A program made the position numbers and the translations under genes. A stretch of DNA of 64,000 nt. Source: Marinobacter daqiaonensis (GTDB lineage Bacteria > Pseudomonadota > Gammaproteobacteria > Pseudomonadales > Oleiphilaceae). This document shows, in pieces, positions 30,755 through 40,363 of this stretch; the first letter of the stretch is position 1; each line of letters opens with the position of its first letter. The notes beneath the pieces were generated by a model that worked only from the letters and a program-made list of their open reading frames with translations, ran no database searches and was not told the DNA's origin. The stretch is taken from contig NZ_FOYW01000001.1 in assembly GCF_900115285.1 (NCBI RefSeq), positions 1,771,272-1,835,271 of the forward strand, given 5' to 3'.

Positions 30755-31897
30755 TCAACCGCGGAAGAAGAGTCGTGAATTTCGGGCGTTTCGATAGGTC
30801 AGTTCCTCAAGGCCTGCCGTGGCATGGTCAGCTGCCCGGCGGGCCGCAAGAATGCGATCGTGGTGGGGCGACTTGTCACAAACCGGATCCGCGTTATCAG
30901 CATCACCGGTGAGCAGGTAGGCCTGGCAGCGGCAGCCGCCGAAGTCCCTGTCTTTTTCATCACAGGAGCGACAGGGTTCGGGCATCCAGCTGTCACCCCG
31001 GTAATGATTGAAGCCCGGACTGTCGTACCATATCGATTTCAGGGACTGGTCTTTGACATTGGGGAACTCGATAGGAAGAAGCCGTGCGCTGTGGCAGGGG
31101 AGCGCGGTGCCATCTGGCGCGACTGTCAGGAACAGGCTGCCCCAGCCGTTCATACATGCCTTTGGCCTTACCTCATAGTAATCCGGTGTCACAAAGATCA
31201 GCTTCATGGCGGAGCCGGCCTCCGCAAGGGTCTGGCGCCTGGCGTTTACCTCGCGCTCGGCCACCTCCAGCTGGGCAGCCGAGGGCATCAGCCCCTCACG
31301 ATTTTTGAAGGCCCAGCCGTAATACTGGCACGTGGCCAGCTCAACGTAATCAGCGCCCAGACGTTCGCACAGATCGATAATATCCTCCATCTGGTGGATA
31401 TTGTGGCGATGGATCACGAAATTGAGCACCATGGGATAGCCGGCATCCTTCACCGCCCGTGCCATGGCCAACTTCTGCTCGAACGCCTTGCGGGAACCCG
31501 CCACGGCATTGTTCAGTTCCGGGTCGGAAGCCTGGAAACTGACCTGGATATGATCCAGCCCGGCTTCGCGGAAGGACTCGACTTTGGCCTCATTGAGGCC
31601 AATGCCTGAGGTAATGAGATTCGTGTAGTAGCCCAGCAGGCGGGCTTCGGCAATCAATTCCGGCAGATCCTGCCGCACCAGGGGCTCGCCGCCGGAAAAG
31701 CCCAACTGAGCCGCGCCCATGGCCCTCCCCTGACGCAGCACACTGACCCACTGTTCGGTGGATAGCTCCTGATCGCTTTGGGCGAAGTCGAGCGGATTGG
31801 AGCAGTAAGGGCACTGCAGGGGACAGCGATAGGTCACTTCGGCCAAAAGCCACAGCGGCGGCCCGACCTGCGCTCGGGATTCCTGGGCCTGGCTCAT
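30755..31897 (-). CDS. pqqE: PQQ biosynthesis radical SAM enzyme PqqE
   Basis: PqqE joins the Glu and Tyr side chains of PqqA by a carbon-carbon bond, the first step of PQQ synthesis, with PqqD as peptide chaperone. The 380-residue protein has the radical SAM cluster motif with Cys25, Cys29 and Cys32 ([14 protein letters not shown]) and the glycine-rich SAM motif [13 protein letters not shown]. The C-terminal SPASM cysteines for auxiliary clusters include [16 protein letters not shown]. Its ATG overlaps the pqqD stop by 4 bp. Confidence 0.98.
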   Translation of the reverse strand: MSQAQESRAQVGPPLWLLAEVTYRCPLQCPYCSNPLDFAQSDQELSTEQWVSVLRQGRAMGAAQLGFSGGEPLVRQDLPELIAEARLLGYYTNLITSGIGLNEAKVESFREAGLDHIQVSFQASDPELNNAVAGSRKAFEQKLAMARAVKDAGYPMVLNFVIHRHNIHQMEDIIDLCERLGADYVELATCQYYGWAFKNREGLMPSAAQLEVAEREVNARRQTLAEAGSAMKLIFVTPDYYEVRPKACMNGWGSLFLTVAPDGTALPCHSARLLPIEFPNVKDQSLKSIWYDSPGFNHYRGDSWMPEPCRSCDEKDRDFGGCRCQAYLLTGDADNADPVCDKSPHHDRILAARRAADHATAGLEELTYRNARNSRLFFRG

Positions 31898-32160
31898 ACC
31901 ATCATGATCCAGTGCTGCTGTCGGGCGTCGTCCAGGAATTCGCAGACATCACCTTCCAGCGCGCCGGCCTCCGGAAAGCGGTTTTCCAGGCGCTCGACAA
32001 TCTCGGCCACGGTGCTCTCGCCATTTACTTCGGACAGGATCGCCGAAGCGCTTTCATTCAGCTTGACCATACCCTCGGGATACAGCAGCACATGGGCGTT
32101 CTGTACCGGCTCCCACTGGAAACGGAAGCCAGGCCGAAGCTTTGGAATCTGGTTCATCAC
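31894..32160 (-). CDS. pqqD: PqqA-binding chaperone PqqD
   Basis: PqqD binds the PqqA peptide and presents it to PqqE. The 88-residue protein has the family sequence [30 protein letters not shown] and the winged-helix-like ending [10 protein letters not shown]. It overlaps pqqC by 4 bp upstream and pqqE by 4 bp downstream, so translation is coupled through pqqB-C-D-E. Confidence 0.97.
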   Translation of the reverse strand: MMNQIPKLRPGFRFQWEPVQNAHVLLYPEGMVKLNESASAILSEVNGESTVAEIVERLENRFPEAGALEGDVCEFLDDARQQHWIMMV

Positions 32161-32915
32161 AGCCCGAGCCCCCTATGGTAGACCTGGTTTTCAGTAACAG
32201 TGTGATAAGGCGGTGTGTGGTGAACATAGGCCATGGTGAGGGCATCCAGCATGGTCCAGAGAATGTCCAGCTTGAACTGCAGGATTTCAAGCGCCCGCTG
32301 CTGTTCTTCACCGGTCCGGAAGTAATCCAGGGTAATACTCAGGCCATGCTCTACATCCCTCCGGGCCTCCGACAGGCGCTTGCGAAAATAACTGTAGCCT
32401 TCTGTCCTTATCCAGGGATAGTGCTGAGGCCAGCTGTCCAGCCGGGATTGATGGATCTCCGGGGCAAACAGCTCGGTCAGTGAGGAGCAGGCAGCCTCCT
32501 GCCAGGTCGCCCGTCGCGCGAAATTGAGGTAGGCATCCACCGCAAAGCGGACACCGGGTAACACGTGACGCTGGTCAATTACTTCCTCACGACTCAGTCC
32601 CACAGCTTCGGCCAGCGACAGCCAGGCCTCGATTCCACCCTCATCATCGGTGTGACCGTCGTGATCCAGTACCCGCTGTAGCCATAACCGTCTGACCGAA
32701 GCCTCCGGACAGTTGGCCATGATAGCGGCGTCCTTGCGGGGAATGTTGATCTGGTAGTAGAAACGGTTGGCCACCCACCCGCGGATCTGTTCCGGCGTGC
32801 ACTGGCCGCCATACATCGCCTTATGGTAGGGGTGATGGATGTGATAATACTGTCCTTTGGCCCGCAGGGCCTGCTCGAATTCCGCCCGCCCCATGGCCGA
32901 TGCAATAGCGCTCAT
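32157..32915 (-). CDS. pqqC: Pyrroloquinoline-quinone synthase PqqC
   Basis: PqqC is the cofactor-free oxidase that performs the final ring closure and eight-electron oxidation to PQQ. The 252-residue all-helical protein has family blocks [51 protein letters not shown], and the late [12 protein letters not shown] segment. It is coupled to pqqB and pqqD by 4-bp overlaps. Confidence 0.98.
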   Translation of the reverse strand: MSAIASAMGRAEFEQALRAKGQYYHIHHPYHKAMYGGQCTPEQIRGWVANRFYYQINIPRKDAAIMANCPEASVRRLWLQRVLDHDGHTDDEGGIEAWLSLAEAVGLSREEVIDQRHVLPGVRFAVDAYLNFARRATWQEAACSSLTELFAPEIHQSRLDSWPQHYPWIRTEGYSYFRKRLSEARRDVEHGLSITLDYFRTGEEQQRALEILQFKLDILWTMLDALTMAYVHHTPPYHTVTENQVYHRGLGL

Positions 32916-33841
32916 TTATACCCCGACAGATCCAGGTGCATGCCATCCCGGGCGACTTCGATTCCATGCCTGGCCAGTTCGGCCCGTTCAGGCGAATCTT
33001 CGTCGAGAATCGGGTTGGTGTTATTGATGTGAATGAGAATCTTGCGCCCGGCAGACATGGTGTCGAGTACCTCGATCATGCCACCCGGTCCACTCTGGGC
33101 AAGATGACCCATGGCCTTACCGGTCTTCGTGCCAACTTCCTGGCGGATCATCTCGTCATCGTGCCAAACGGTTCCATCCACCAGGAGGATGTCGGCCTTG
33201 TGCATCCAGCCCAGGATCCGCTCATCCGGCTGGCCCAGTCCCGGCGCATACAACACCGTTGTTCCGGCCCCGATATCCCGGATGAAAATCCCGATGTTGT
33301 CACCAGGGTGAGGGTTGTCGCGACGGGGTGAGTACGGCGGCGCGTTGCTCAGCAGCGGAATGGCGGTCATCCGAATCGAGGGAGCGCAGGGAATGCTGAA
33401 CTCGACCTGTTCGGATGCCTCGATTTCACGCCAGTTGAGCCCACCGTTCCAGTGCTTCAGCATGGAAAACAGTGGAAAACCAGCGCTGAGATCATCGTGT
33501 ACCTGCCGGGTGCACCATACATCCATTGGCAGACCCTCGCGCAGGGACAGCAGACCGGTGGTGTGATCCACCTGACTGTCCATCAGCACGATCCCGTTGA
33601 TACCGGTATCGCGCAGTGCGCGGCCCGGCTGCATTGCCGGGAACGACTCCAGCTGGGCACGGATATCAGGCGAGGCGTTAAAAAGAATCCAGTGTTCACC
33701 GTCTTCGCTGACAGCAATAGAGGACTGAGTGCGGGCCTGTGCGTTCAGGGTGCCGTTGCGAAAGCCCGCGCAGTTACTGCAATTGCAGTTCCACTGCGGG
33801 AACCCACCACCTGCGGCGGAACCAAGAATGTGAATCTGCAT
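32912..33841 (-). CDS. pqqB: PQQ biosynthesis protein PqqB
   Basis: PqqB is a metallo-beta-lactamase-fold hydroxylase reported to act on the Glu-Tyr intermediate. The 309-residue protein opens [24 protein letters not shown], with the zinc-binding cysteines, and has the metal motif [16 protein letters not shown] chose the ATG at 33841, which gives the canonical N-terminus; an in-frame start at 33874 would add 11 atypical residues. It begins 53 bp after the pqqA stop, beyond a hairpin. Confidence 0.97.
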   Translation of the reverse strand: MQIHILGSAAGGGFPQWNCNCSNCAGFRNGTLNAQARTQSSIAVSEDGEHWILFNASPDIRAQLESFPAMQPGRALRDTGINGIVLMDSQVDHTTGLLSLREGLPMDVWCTRQVHDDLSAGFPLFSMLKHWNGGLNWREIEASEQVEFSIPCAPSIRMTAIPLLSNAPPYSPRRDNPHPGDNIGIFIRDIGAGTTVLYAPGLGQPDERILGWMHKADILLVDGTVWHDDEMIRQEVGTKTGKAMGHLAQSGPGGMIEVLDTMSAGRKILIHINNTNPILDEDSPERAELARHGIEVARDGMHLDLSGYK

Positions 33842-33863
33842 GGGAACAGTTCGGAGGGGAAAC

Positions 33864-33885
33864 GGCCAGCGCAACCGCGCCGGCC
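33864..33885 (-). terminator. Hairpin between pqqA and pqqB
   Basis: GGCCAGCGC and GCGCCGGCC can pair (one G-T) around an AACC loop, between the pqqA stop and the pqqB start. With no T run it resembles an attenuator or processing site that would make pqqA transcripts more abundant than pqqBCDE, as reported for other pqq operons. Confidence 0.45.
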
Positions 33886-33894
33886 GACCCTCGC

Positions 33895-33966
33895 TCAGCG
33901 GTTAGCGAAGTACATGGTGACTTCAAAGCCGATCCGCAGGTCTTCGTAGGCTGGTTTAATCCACAT
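33895..33966 (-). CDS. pqqA: PQQ precursor peptide PqqA
   Basis: This 23-residue ribosomal peptide is the backbone of PQQ. It reads [20 protein letters not shown] then ANR, with the conserved Glu15-x3-Tyr19 pair whose side chains are fused by PqqE. The frame is too short for normal gene calling but is unambiguous by motif, by length (family 22-24) and by position at the head of pqqBCDE. AGAGGTGAG precedes the ATG with good spacing. It diverges from the NosR-like gene across 227 bp that include an ACTTTAGGAC motif. Confidence 0.98.
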   Translation of the reverse strand: MWIKPAYEDLRIGFEVTMYFANR

Positions 33967-34070
33967 AATGCTCACCTCTTGTCATTGATTGTTAGCGCAT
34001 TGGGCACATGTACCGGCAATACCGACTACACAACTTCATCGTAGCCACAGTCGAACATGGCCAACATGAT

Positions 34071-34080
34071 ACTTTAGGAC
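34071..34080 (+). promoter_or_regulatory. ACTTTAG-type motif between pqqA and NosR-like gene
   Basis: ATACTTTAGGACC lies about 105 bp upstream of pqqA and 114 bp upstream of the divergent NosR-like gene. Similar sequences occur at 48341-48354 and 53349-53360, near other members of the same island. It may be a binding site of the local LuxR-type regulator; this is inference. Confidence 0.35.
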
Positions 34081-34193
34081 CATTTTCTTCCCCCCCGAAA
34101 AGTAGCACCGCCCTGGCCCCGAGGTCGAATTGAGGTGTAATCCCTTCCTCCTAATATAGACCATGGAAAATAATAACTTTTAGGAGCCTCCTG

Positions 34194-36314
34194 ATGGCCA
34201 TCCGGTTCGTGCTCTTCCTGGCGTTTCTTTACCTTTTCCCGGCGGCCGTTCAGGCCGAAACTTCCGACGCCAGGCAAGCGATTATTCACCAGCTCTTCCC
34301 TTCCGCTACCGTGATCGGTGAAAAACAGAAGGACTTTCCGGTATGGCCCGTTTACCAGCTGCAGGAATTGCTGGGCTACGCCTACGAATCCACCGACCTC
34401 AGCCGACTCCAGGGCTTTGCCGGCAAACCGATACGGATGATGATCGGGCTCGACACCCAGGGGCGCTTTACCGGAGTGGAAATTCTGGATCACCACGAAC
34501 CAGTATTCCTGCATGGACTGGGAGAAGAACCACTATTCGAGTTTGTAGACCAGTACGAAGGCCGGTCCCTGCGGGAGCAGATCATAGTGAGAACCTCAAA
34601 TTCCTCGCGATCTGGCAGAAACAGCGAGGGCGACGTGGTGTATTTCGATGGCGTCAGTAAAGCCACGGTGTCGGTCCTGATTGTCAATGACACCGTGCTC
34701 TCTTCCGCATTAAAGGTTGCACGCCAGAAGCTGGAGACCTTTTCTCAAGCCGCCCCCACCCGGGCCAAAACGGATTTTTTTGAACCGATGAACTGGAGGA
34801 ACCTGATCGATCGTGGCTATGTGGGCCATAAACGTCTTGCCGCCAGCGATGTCGAGCAGGAACTGGGACGCCCGCTTACTGACTACCCGGAGGACCTTGA
34901 GCCTGCGGCCGGGGAGCCATTCACCGAAATTTTCTTTGCCTACATGAACTCGCCAATGGTTGGCCGGAACCTGCTTGGCGATGACGGCTATCAACGTTTC
35001 ATGGACCGACTTGGGGACAATGATCAGGTTCTGATGGTTGCATCCCGTGGCGTATTCCCGCATGTAGACACCGACTTCACGCCTGGCAGCGCGCCCGACC
35101 GGATCGGCCTTGTTCAGAACGACCTCGCCGTGGAAATGCGTGATCTGAACTGGCTGGACCAGCAACTTCGCCTGCAGGCCGGGGGCCTGCCAGACTTCGA
35201 CGCCGCCCACCTGTTCCGGGTTGGCGGCAATGCCGGCTTCAACCCCGGCGCCGAGGCCACACTGAAACTGCAAATCAAGCTGGCGAGAAATCATCTGATT
35301 TCAGATACAGCCACCCTGAACATTCCCGTCGCCTTCAATGATGACCTGTTTGAAACGGTTGAGATTGCCGCATCGCCAGAGTCGACTCGAACGCCGGTCT
35401 GGGTGGGCCTCTGGAAGGAACGCTGGGCCCAGATTACCCTGCTGGTTGCCGGACTCACCGTGCTTACTGTCGTTTTCGTCAAACAGAAGACTTTTAGCAA
35501 GCACCCGAAAATGCTGCATCGATTCCGTTGGATCTTCCTGTTTTTCACCCTGTTCTTTATTGGTTTCTATGCTCAGGGCCAGCTTTCTGTGGTGAATATC
35601 TACACTCTGTTGCTCACGCTCTGGGACGGATTCTCACTCGATGTATTCCTGCTTGATCCGATAATCTTCATCCTCTGGACCTACACCTTCATCACCCTGT
35701 TTATCTGGGGGCGTGGCCTGTTTTGCGGCTGGCTCTGCCCCTTTGGCGCGCTGCAGGAGATGTCTGCCTGGCTGGGTGAAAAGCTCCGGTTCCGGCAGAT
35801 CAGGGTCCCCGAACGCTGGCACCGCAGGCTGATACTGCTGAAGTATCCAATCCTTCTGGGGCTGGTCGGAACAGCTTTCTACTCTTTGACACTCGCCGAG
35901 CAGTTGGCGGAAATCGAGCCATTCAAGACCAGTATCACCCTCTTCTTCTGGCGCTACTGGCCGTTTGTCGCTTACGCCGTAGGCCTGCTGGTAATCGGCA
36001 TGTTCATCCACAAGTTCTACTGCCGTTATCTTTGCCCGCTCGGTGCCGGACTGGCAGTGCTTGGGCGGTTCCGGCTGTTCAGCTGGCTGGACCGCATTGA
36101 GAGCTGCGGGTCGCCCTGCCAACACTGCAAGAACGAGTGCGGTATCAATGCCATCCGCAAGGACGGCCGAATCGATTATGACGAGTGTATCCAGTGCCTG
36201 GAGTGCGTGGTGATCCTCCGCGACGAAAGTCAGTGCGTGGACAGCATCATCCGCAACAAGAAAGAGCAGAAGCAGCGGGCCCGGATTCTGGCGACCGATG
36301 CGGCGGGGACGTAA
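34194..36314 (+). CDS. NosR/NirI-like flavin and iron-sulfur membrane protein
   Basis: The 706-residue protein starts with a signal peptide (cleavage likely near AVQA). A periplasmic FMN-binding domain follows, with the flavin-attachment-like motif GVSKATVS at 153-160. About five membrane helices (from ~412) come next, with CxxxCP motifs at Cys511/515 and Cys610/614, and a cytoplasmic ferredoxin-like tail (Cys638-649, Cys665-671). This is the NosR/NirI architecture, which passes electrons through the membrane or affects gene expression. No nos or nir gene is present; it diverges from pqqA. A role in the alcohol-oxidation island is inferred from position. AGGAG precedes the ATG. Confidence 0.85.
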   Translation: MAIRFVLFLAFLYLFPAAVQAETSDARQAIIHQLFPSATVIGEKQKDFPVWPVYQLQELLGYAYESTDLSRLQGFAGKPIRMMIGLDTQGRFTGVEILDHHEPVFLHGLGEEPLFEFVDQYEGRSLREQIIVRTSNSSRSGRNSEGDVVYFDGVSKATVSVLIVNDTVLSSALKVARQKLETFSQAAPTRAKTDFFEPMNWRNLIDRGYVGHKRLAASDVEQELGRPLTDYPEDLEPAAGEPFTEIFFAYMNSPMVGRNLLGDDGYQRFMDRLGDNDQVLMVASRGVFPHVDTDFTPGSAPDRIGLVQNDLAVEMRDLNWLDQQLRLQAGGLPDFDAAHLFRVGGNAGFNPGAEATLKLQIKLARNHLISDTATLNIPVAFNDDLFETVEIAASPESTRTPVWVGLWKERWAQITLLVAGLTVLTVVFVKQKTFSKHPKMLHRFRWIFLFFTLFFIGFYAQGQLSVVNIYTLLLTLWDGFSLDVFLLDPIIFILWTYTFITLFIWGRGLFCGWLCPFGALQEMSAWLGEKLRFRQIRVPERWHRRLILLKYPILLGLVGTAFYSLTLAEQLAEIEPFKTSITLFFWRYWPFVAYAVGLLVIGMFIHKFYCRYLCPLGAGLAVLGRFRLFSWLDRIESCGSPCQHCKNECGINAIRKDGRIDYDECIQCLECVVILRDESQCVDSIIRNKKEQKQRARILATDAAGT

Positions 36315-36458
36315 GGTCCGGTCCAGTCAACTCAGGGAAATCGCGTCAGCTCCTTGAGACAGGCCATATAAAGTGGTTTGTCCAGACCAGGTCTTCTGAA
36401 CAGGTGCCATGATGGGCTGACTGAAGATGGAGCGCTTTCTGGCACCGGGCTCCGGCCA

Positions 36459-36482
36459 CAAAAAAGGCCCCCGAAGGGGGCC
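36459..36482 (-). terminator. Intrinsic terminator of the aldehyde dehydrogenase gene
   Basis: GGCCCCC-GAA-GGGGGCC at 36466-36482 forms a 7-bp hairpin; on the minus strand it is followed by six T residues. It lies about 75 bp after the exaC stop. The AAAA on its other side may let it also end the plus-strand NosR-like transcript. Confidence 0.85.
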
Positions 36483-36557
36483 AAAAGAGTAATTACTCAC
36501 ATCTGTGCAGGAACAGGGGATGCGGGCCTGGAGGGCCCGCGAACCGAGGATGACGGA

Positions 36558-38078
36558 TCAGAAGAAACCCAGCGGGTTGGTATCGTAGCTCACCAGCATG
36601 TTCTTGGTCTGCTGGTAGTGCTCAAGAGCCATTTTGTGGGTTTCACGGCCTACACCGGATTTCTTGTAACCGCCAAACGCGGCATGAGCCGGGTAAGCGT
36701 GGTAGCAGTTCATCCAGACGCGCCCTGCCTGGATTGCACGGCCAAGACGGTAGGCCCGATTGGTGTCACGGGTCCAAAGGCCAGCGCCCAGACCGAATTC
36801 GGTGTCGTTGGCAATCGCCAGGGCTTCCTCTTCAGTCTTGAAAGTGGTAACACCCACTACCGGCCCGAAGATTTCTTCCTGGAAGACGCGCATCTTGTTG
36901 TCGCCCTTGAACAGGGTGGGCTGGACGTAGAAGCCGTTGCTGAATTCACCTTCCAGCTCTTCGCGACCACCGCCAATGAGCACCTCAGCGCCTTCCTGTT
37001 TGCCGATTTCCAGGTAGGACATGATCTTGTCGAACTGCTCTCGGCTGGCCTGGGCGCCCACCTGAACGTCTGTGTCCAGCGGATTGCCACGTTTGATCTG
37101 TTTGGTGCGCTCGATCACCTTGGCGATGAACTCGTCGTACATGTCTTCCTGGACGAGAGCCCGTGACGGGCAGGTACAGACCTCACCCTGGTTGAAAAAC
37201 GCGAGTACCAGACCTTCAACACACTTGTCGATGAACTCGGGCTCGGCATTCATCACGTCCGAGAAATAGATGTTGGGGGACTTGCCACCCAGCTCCACGG
37301 AGGACGGAATGATATTCTCGGCGGCACACTTCAGAATGTGCGAGCCAACCGGGGTGGAACCGGTAAACGCGATCTTGGCGATGCGCTTGCTGGTGGCCAG
37401 CGCATTACCCGCTTCGATCCCGTAGCCGTTAACAATATTCACCACGCCCGGCGGCAGCAGGTCGCCGATCATTTCCATAAGCATCAGAATGGTGGCGGGG
37501 GTCTGCTCCGCCGGCTTGAGTACGGTGCAGTTACCGGCCGCCAGGCAGGGACCAAGCTTCCAGGCAGCCATCAGCAGCGGGAAGTTCCAGGGGATGATCT
37601 GACCGACGACGCCCAGGGGCTCATGGAAGTGATAGGCCACCGTGTTGGCATCGATTTCACCCATGTGGCCTTCCTGCGCACGGAGGCAACCGGCGAAATA
37701 ACGGAAATGATCGGCGGCCAGGGGAATGTCGGCATTCAGGGTCTCACGGACTGCCTTGCCATTATCCCAGGTCTCGGCGACGGCCAGCTTTTCCAGATTT
37801 TCCTCGATGCGGTCGGCGATCTTCAGCAGGATGGTGGAGCGTTCCTGGACGGAGGTCTTGCCCCAGGCCGGAGCGGCCTTGTGGGCGGCATCCAGCGCCA
37901 GATCGATATCTTCAGCGGTGGAGCGAGGAATCTCGCAGATTACCTCACCAGTGACCGGCGTGATGTTCTCAAAGTACTGGCCTTTTGCCGGCGCTACCCA
38001 CTCGCCGCCAATGTAATTCTCATAACGTGATTTGAACGAAACGACGGAACCTTCTTTACCCGGATTTGCGTAGATCAT
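36558..38078 (-). CDS. exaC: NAD+-dependent aldehyde dehydrogenase, ExaC type
   Basis: This soluble enzyme oxidises the aldehyde made by the quinoprotein alcohol dehydrogenase to the acid; the P. aeruginosa counterpart is acetaldehyde dehydrogenase ExaC. The 506-residue protein has family length. It has NAD-binding [22 protein letters not shown], catalytic Glu262 (VELGGKSPN) and catalytic Cys301 ([11 protein letters not shown]). It ends IYANP... to NPLGFF in the usual way. A candidate operator TTGGTAGTA lies 118 bp upstream of its ATG, shared with exaA and exaB. It ends at a strong terminator. Confidence 0.93.
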   Translation of the reverse strand: MIYANPGKEGSVVSFKSRYENYIGGEWVAPAKGQYFENITPVTGEVICEIPRSTAEDIDLALDAAHKAAPAWGKTSVQERSTILLKIADRIEENLEKLAVAETWDNGKAVRETLNADIPLAADHFRYFAGCLRAQEGHMGEIDANTVAYHFHEPLGVVGQIIPWNFPLLMAAWKLGPCLAAGNCTVLKPAEQTPATILMLMEMIGDLLPPGVVNIVNGYGIEAGNALATSKRIAKIAFTGSTPVGSHILKCAAENIIPSSVELGGKSPNIYFSDVMNAEPEFIDKCVEGLVLAFFNQGEVCTCPSRALVQEDMYDEFIAKVIERTKQIKRGNPLDTDVQVGAQASREQFDKIMSYLEIGKQEGAEVLIGGGREELEGEFSNGFYVQPTLFKGDNKMRVFQEEIFGPVVGVTTFKTEEEALAIANDTEFGLGAGLWTRDTNRAYRLGRAIQAGRVWMNCYHAYPAHAAFGGYKKSGVGRETHKMALEHYQQTKNMLVSYDTNPLGFF

Positions 38079-38195
38079 GATAGTGGCCTCTTGTTGTGTT
38101 TTGACGCAGTAGACGCGGTTTTCGCGTTGACCTTCCCACTGTAAAACCCGTCACCGGCCGCCGAAATGATCCCTTGGAGGCGTAAAACTCGTCAT

Positions 38196-38204
38196 TTGGT
38201 AGTA
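38196..38204 (-). promoter_or_regulatory. Candidate operator of exaC
   Basis: TTGGTAGTA on the plus strand (TACTACCAA in the direction of exaC) lies 118 bp upstream of the exaC start codon. The same nine bases occur at similar distance before exaA and exaB. Confidence 0.5.
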
Positions 38205-38345
38205 GATGCCAGGGTCGCGCCTTATTCCTTCCTTGATCTACCGGGCCCTGGACGTGGGAGCTGAGACGGAGGTGACGTCAACGAACCAACCCGGTGGACT
38301 TGAGGATCGGAAACGGTGACGCCCGGTCTCTCCGTCCGCGCACAA

Positions 38346-38375
38346 ACGAAAAGAGGGGCCGCTGGCGGCCCCTCT
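38346..38375 (-). terminator. Intrinsic terminator of the quinoprotein dehydrogenase gene
   Basis: AGAGGGGCCGC pairs with GCGGCCCCTCT (11 bp, tight TG centre) just after the exaA stop; on the minus strand the stem runs into TTTTCGTTT. Confidence 0.85.
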
Positions 38376-38392
38376 GCGCAAATCAGCAGCTG

Positions 38393-40171
38393 TCAGTTAG
38401 CAGCCGCCACCCGGTCCTTCGGCAGCTTGAAGGTCCACACCATGCCACCCTGGTTGAAATCCTTTACCACCTTGGCGACCTCGCCACCCCACAACGGTAC
38501 CGCGCCACCCCAGCCGGAAGACACGGAGACGTATTGCTCGCCGTCCATGGTCCAGGTAACCGGTGTACCGACAACACCAGAACCGGTATTGAAGCGGTAG
38601 AGCTCTTCGCCGGTCATGGCGTTAAAGGCCTTCAGGTGGCCTTCAGGCGTACCCGTGAATACCAGATTGCCGGCGGTGGTCATGACGCCGCCCCACAGCG
38701 GGGCCGGGTTTTCATAGCGCCAGACTTCCTTGCCGGTTTTCGGGTCCATGGCCCGCAGGACGCCGATGTAGTCGTCGTTAGCCGGCTTGATAGTAAAACC
38801 CGCACCGAGGAAGGCGGCGCCTTTTTTATAGGACACCGGCTCATTCCAGATATCCATGGACCATTCGTTGGAAGGCACGTAGAACAGACCGGTATCCTGG
38901 CTGAACGCCATGGGCATCCAGTTCTTGCCGCCGAGGAAGGCCGGCTGGGCTACCACAACCTCACCCTTGCCGCCCTCCATGTCCGCCGGGTTGCCCGGGC
39001 GCCCGTCCTCGGCAAAGATCGGACGGCCGGTCTCCGTGTCCAGACCCTTGGCCCAGGTGATTTTGTCCACGAACGGGAAACCACGGATGAAGTCACCGTT
39101 TTCCCGGTTCAGCACGTAAAAGAAGCCGTTACGGTCAGCGGTGGCAGCCGCTTTGACGGTTTTTCCACCCTCTTCATAATCGAAGGAAATCAGCTCATTG
39201 ACACCGTCATAGTCCCAGCCGTCATTGGGCGTGGTCTGGAAGTGCCACTTGATGCTGCCGTCATCCGGATCGATGGCCAACCGTGAGGAAGAGAACAGGT
39301 TGTCGCCGGGGCGCAGGTGGGAGTTCCAGGGAGCCGGGTTACCGGTTCCAAAGAACAGCGAATCAGTGTCCGCATCGTAGGTTCCACCCAGCCATGTGGC
39401 GGCACCGCCGTTCTTCCACATCTCGGCCGGCCAGGTCTTCCCGGCTTCACCGCCGGAAATGCCGTTTTCGATCTTCTTGCCGCCTTTCCAGACGTAGCCC
39501 ATATGGCCTTCAACAGTGGGACGGGTCCAGACCAGGTCGCCAGTGTGGGCGTCATAAGCTTCAACCTTGCCGACAATGCCGAATTCACCACCGGAAACGC
39601 CGGTAATGACCTTGCCTTTCACCACCATGGGAGCGGCGGTGATGGCATAGCCGGCCTGGTAGTCAGCCACTTTCTTGATCCACACCGGTTTGCCGGTATC
39701 CTTGTTCAGGGCCACCAGCTTGGCATCGAGGGTGCCGAAAAAGACTTTGTCCCCATAGATGGCAGCACCACGGTTAACAACGTCACAGCAGGGCATGATG
39801 CCGTCCGGCAGACGCGCATCGTACTGCCAGATTTCCTCACCGGTCCTGGCGTCCACGGCGTAGATCCGGGAGTAGGACGCGGTTACGTACATGACCCCGT
39901 CTTTAATGAGAGGCTGGGATTCCTGGCCCCGCATTTTTTCGCTGCCAAACGAAAATGCCCATGCTGGCTGCAGGTGCTGAACATTGCTGGTGTTCAGATC
40001 AGCCAGGGTGCTGTACCGCTGACCCTGGGTTCCCATGCCGTAGCTGACGATATCTTCCGGCGTTTTATGGTCGTTCAGAATCTCTTCGTCGGTCACCGCA
40101 TGGGCCCCGTAGGATACGGCCAAGGCCAGTGCGCTGGCCGCAATGCGAATCCCGAACTTGTTGGTTGTCAT
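38393..40171 (-). CDS. exaA: PQQ-dependent (quinoprotein) alcohol dehydrogenase with lanthanide-type site
   Basis: This periplasmic enzyme oxidises primary alcohols using PQQ and a metal, passing electrons to cytochrome c. The 592-residue protein has a signal peptide (to about Ala25), beta-propeller repeats (GxxxW-type, for example ...[16 protein letters not shown]), and the vicinal Cys128-Cys129 pair (GIMPCCD). Metal ligands are Glu196 (GGEFG), Asn278 (FGTGN) and catalytic Asp320. Asp322 lies two residues further (GWDYDGVNE): this extra Asp is the mark of XoxF/PedH-type lanthanide enzymes, where calcium enzymes have Ala or Ser. I chose ATG 40171 because GGAGAG sits before it; a TTG at 40186 is less likely. 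A partner cytochrome and PQQ genes are nearby. The symbol is by cluster position; pedH may be the better name. Confidence 0.93.
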   Translation of the reverse strand: MTTNKFGIRIAASALALAVSYGAHAVTDEEILNDHKTPEDIVSYGMGTQGQRYSTLADLNTSNVQHLQPAWAFSFGSEKMRGQESQPLIKDGVMYVTASYSRIYAVDARTGEEIWQYDARLPDGIMPCCDVVNRGAAIYGDKVFFGTLDAKLVALNKDTGKPVWIKKVADYQAGYAITAAPMVVKGKVITGVSGGEFGIVGKVEAYDAHTGDLVWTRPTVEGHMGYVWKGGKKIENGISGGEAGKTWPAEMWKNGGAATWLGGTYDADTDSLFFGTGNPAPWNSHLRPGDNLFSSSRLAIDPDDGSIKWHFQTTPNDGWDYDGVNELISFDYEEGGKTVKAAATADRNGFFYVLNRENGDFIRGFPFVDKITWAKGLDTETGRPIFAEDGRPGNPADMEGGKGEVVVAQPAFLGGKNWMPMAFSQDTGLFYVPSNEWSMDIWNEPVSYKKGAAFLGAGFTIKPANDDYIGVLRAMDPKTGKEVWRYENPAPLWGGVMTTAGNLVFTGTPEGHLKAFNAMTGEELYRFNTGSGVVGTPVTWTMDGEQYVSVSSGWGGAVPLWGGEVAKVVKDFNQGGMVWTFKLPKDRVAAAN

Positions 40172-40312
40172 GGTTACGCTCTCCAATTCTATTGTTTTCA
40201 GTTCTCTTGGTTCCGTTTCAGGGCGAACCGGGTACTTTTCCCGCCTCTGCTACGATTCTTCGCTCTTGGGGAACTACCGACAATTACTCCCCGGAGCAGG
40301 TTTCCTCATCAC

Positions 40313-40321
40313 TTGGTAGTA
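40313..40321 (-). promoter_or_regulatory. Candidate operator of exaA
   Basis: TTGGTAGTA (TACTACCAA in the gene direction) lies 142 bp upstream of the chosen exaA start, within the 192-bp gap after the MoxJ-like gene. It is extended to AGTACTACCAAG in the gene direction, identical to the copy before exaB over these 12 bases. Confidence 0.5.
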
Positions 40322-40363
40322 CTACTTCGAAAGGCACAGCCCGCCGGACAACGGGTTTAGCCA

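Larger units (their letters stand above)
38079..38392. other. exaC upstream region
   Basis: This 314-bp gap holds the exaC promoter region and the exaA terminator. It includes the TTGGTAGTA motif at 38196-38204 and the hairpin at 38352-38375. No small gene is supported. Confidence 0.5.
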
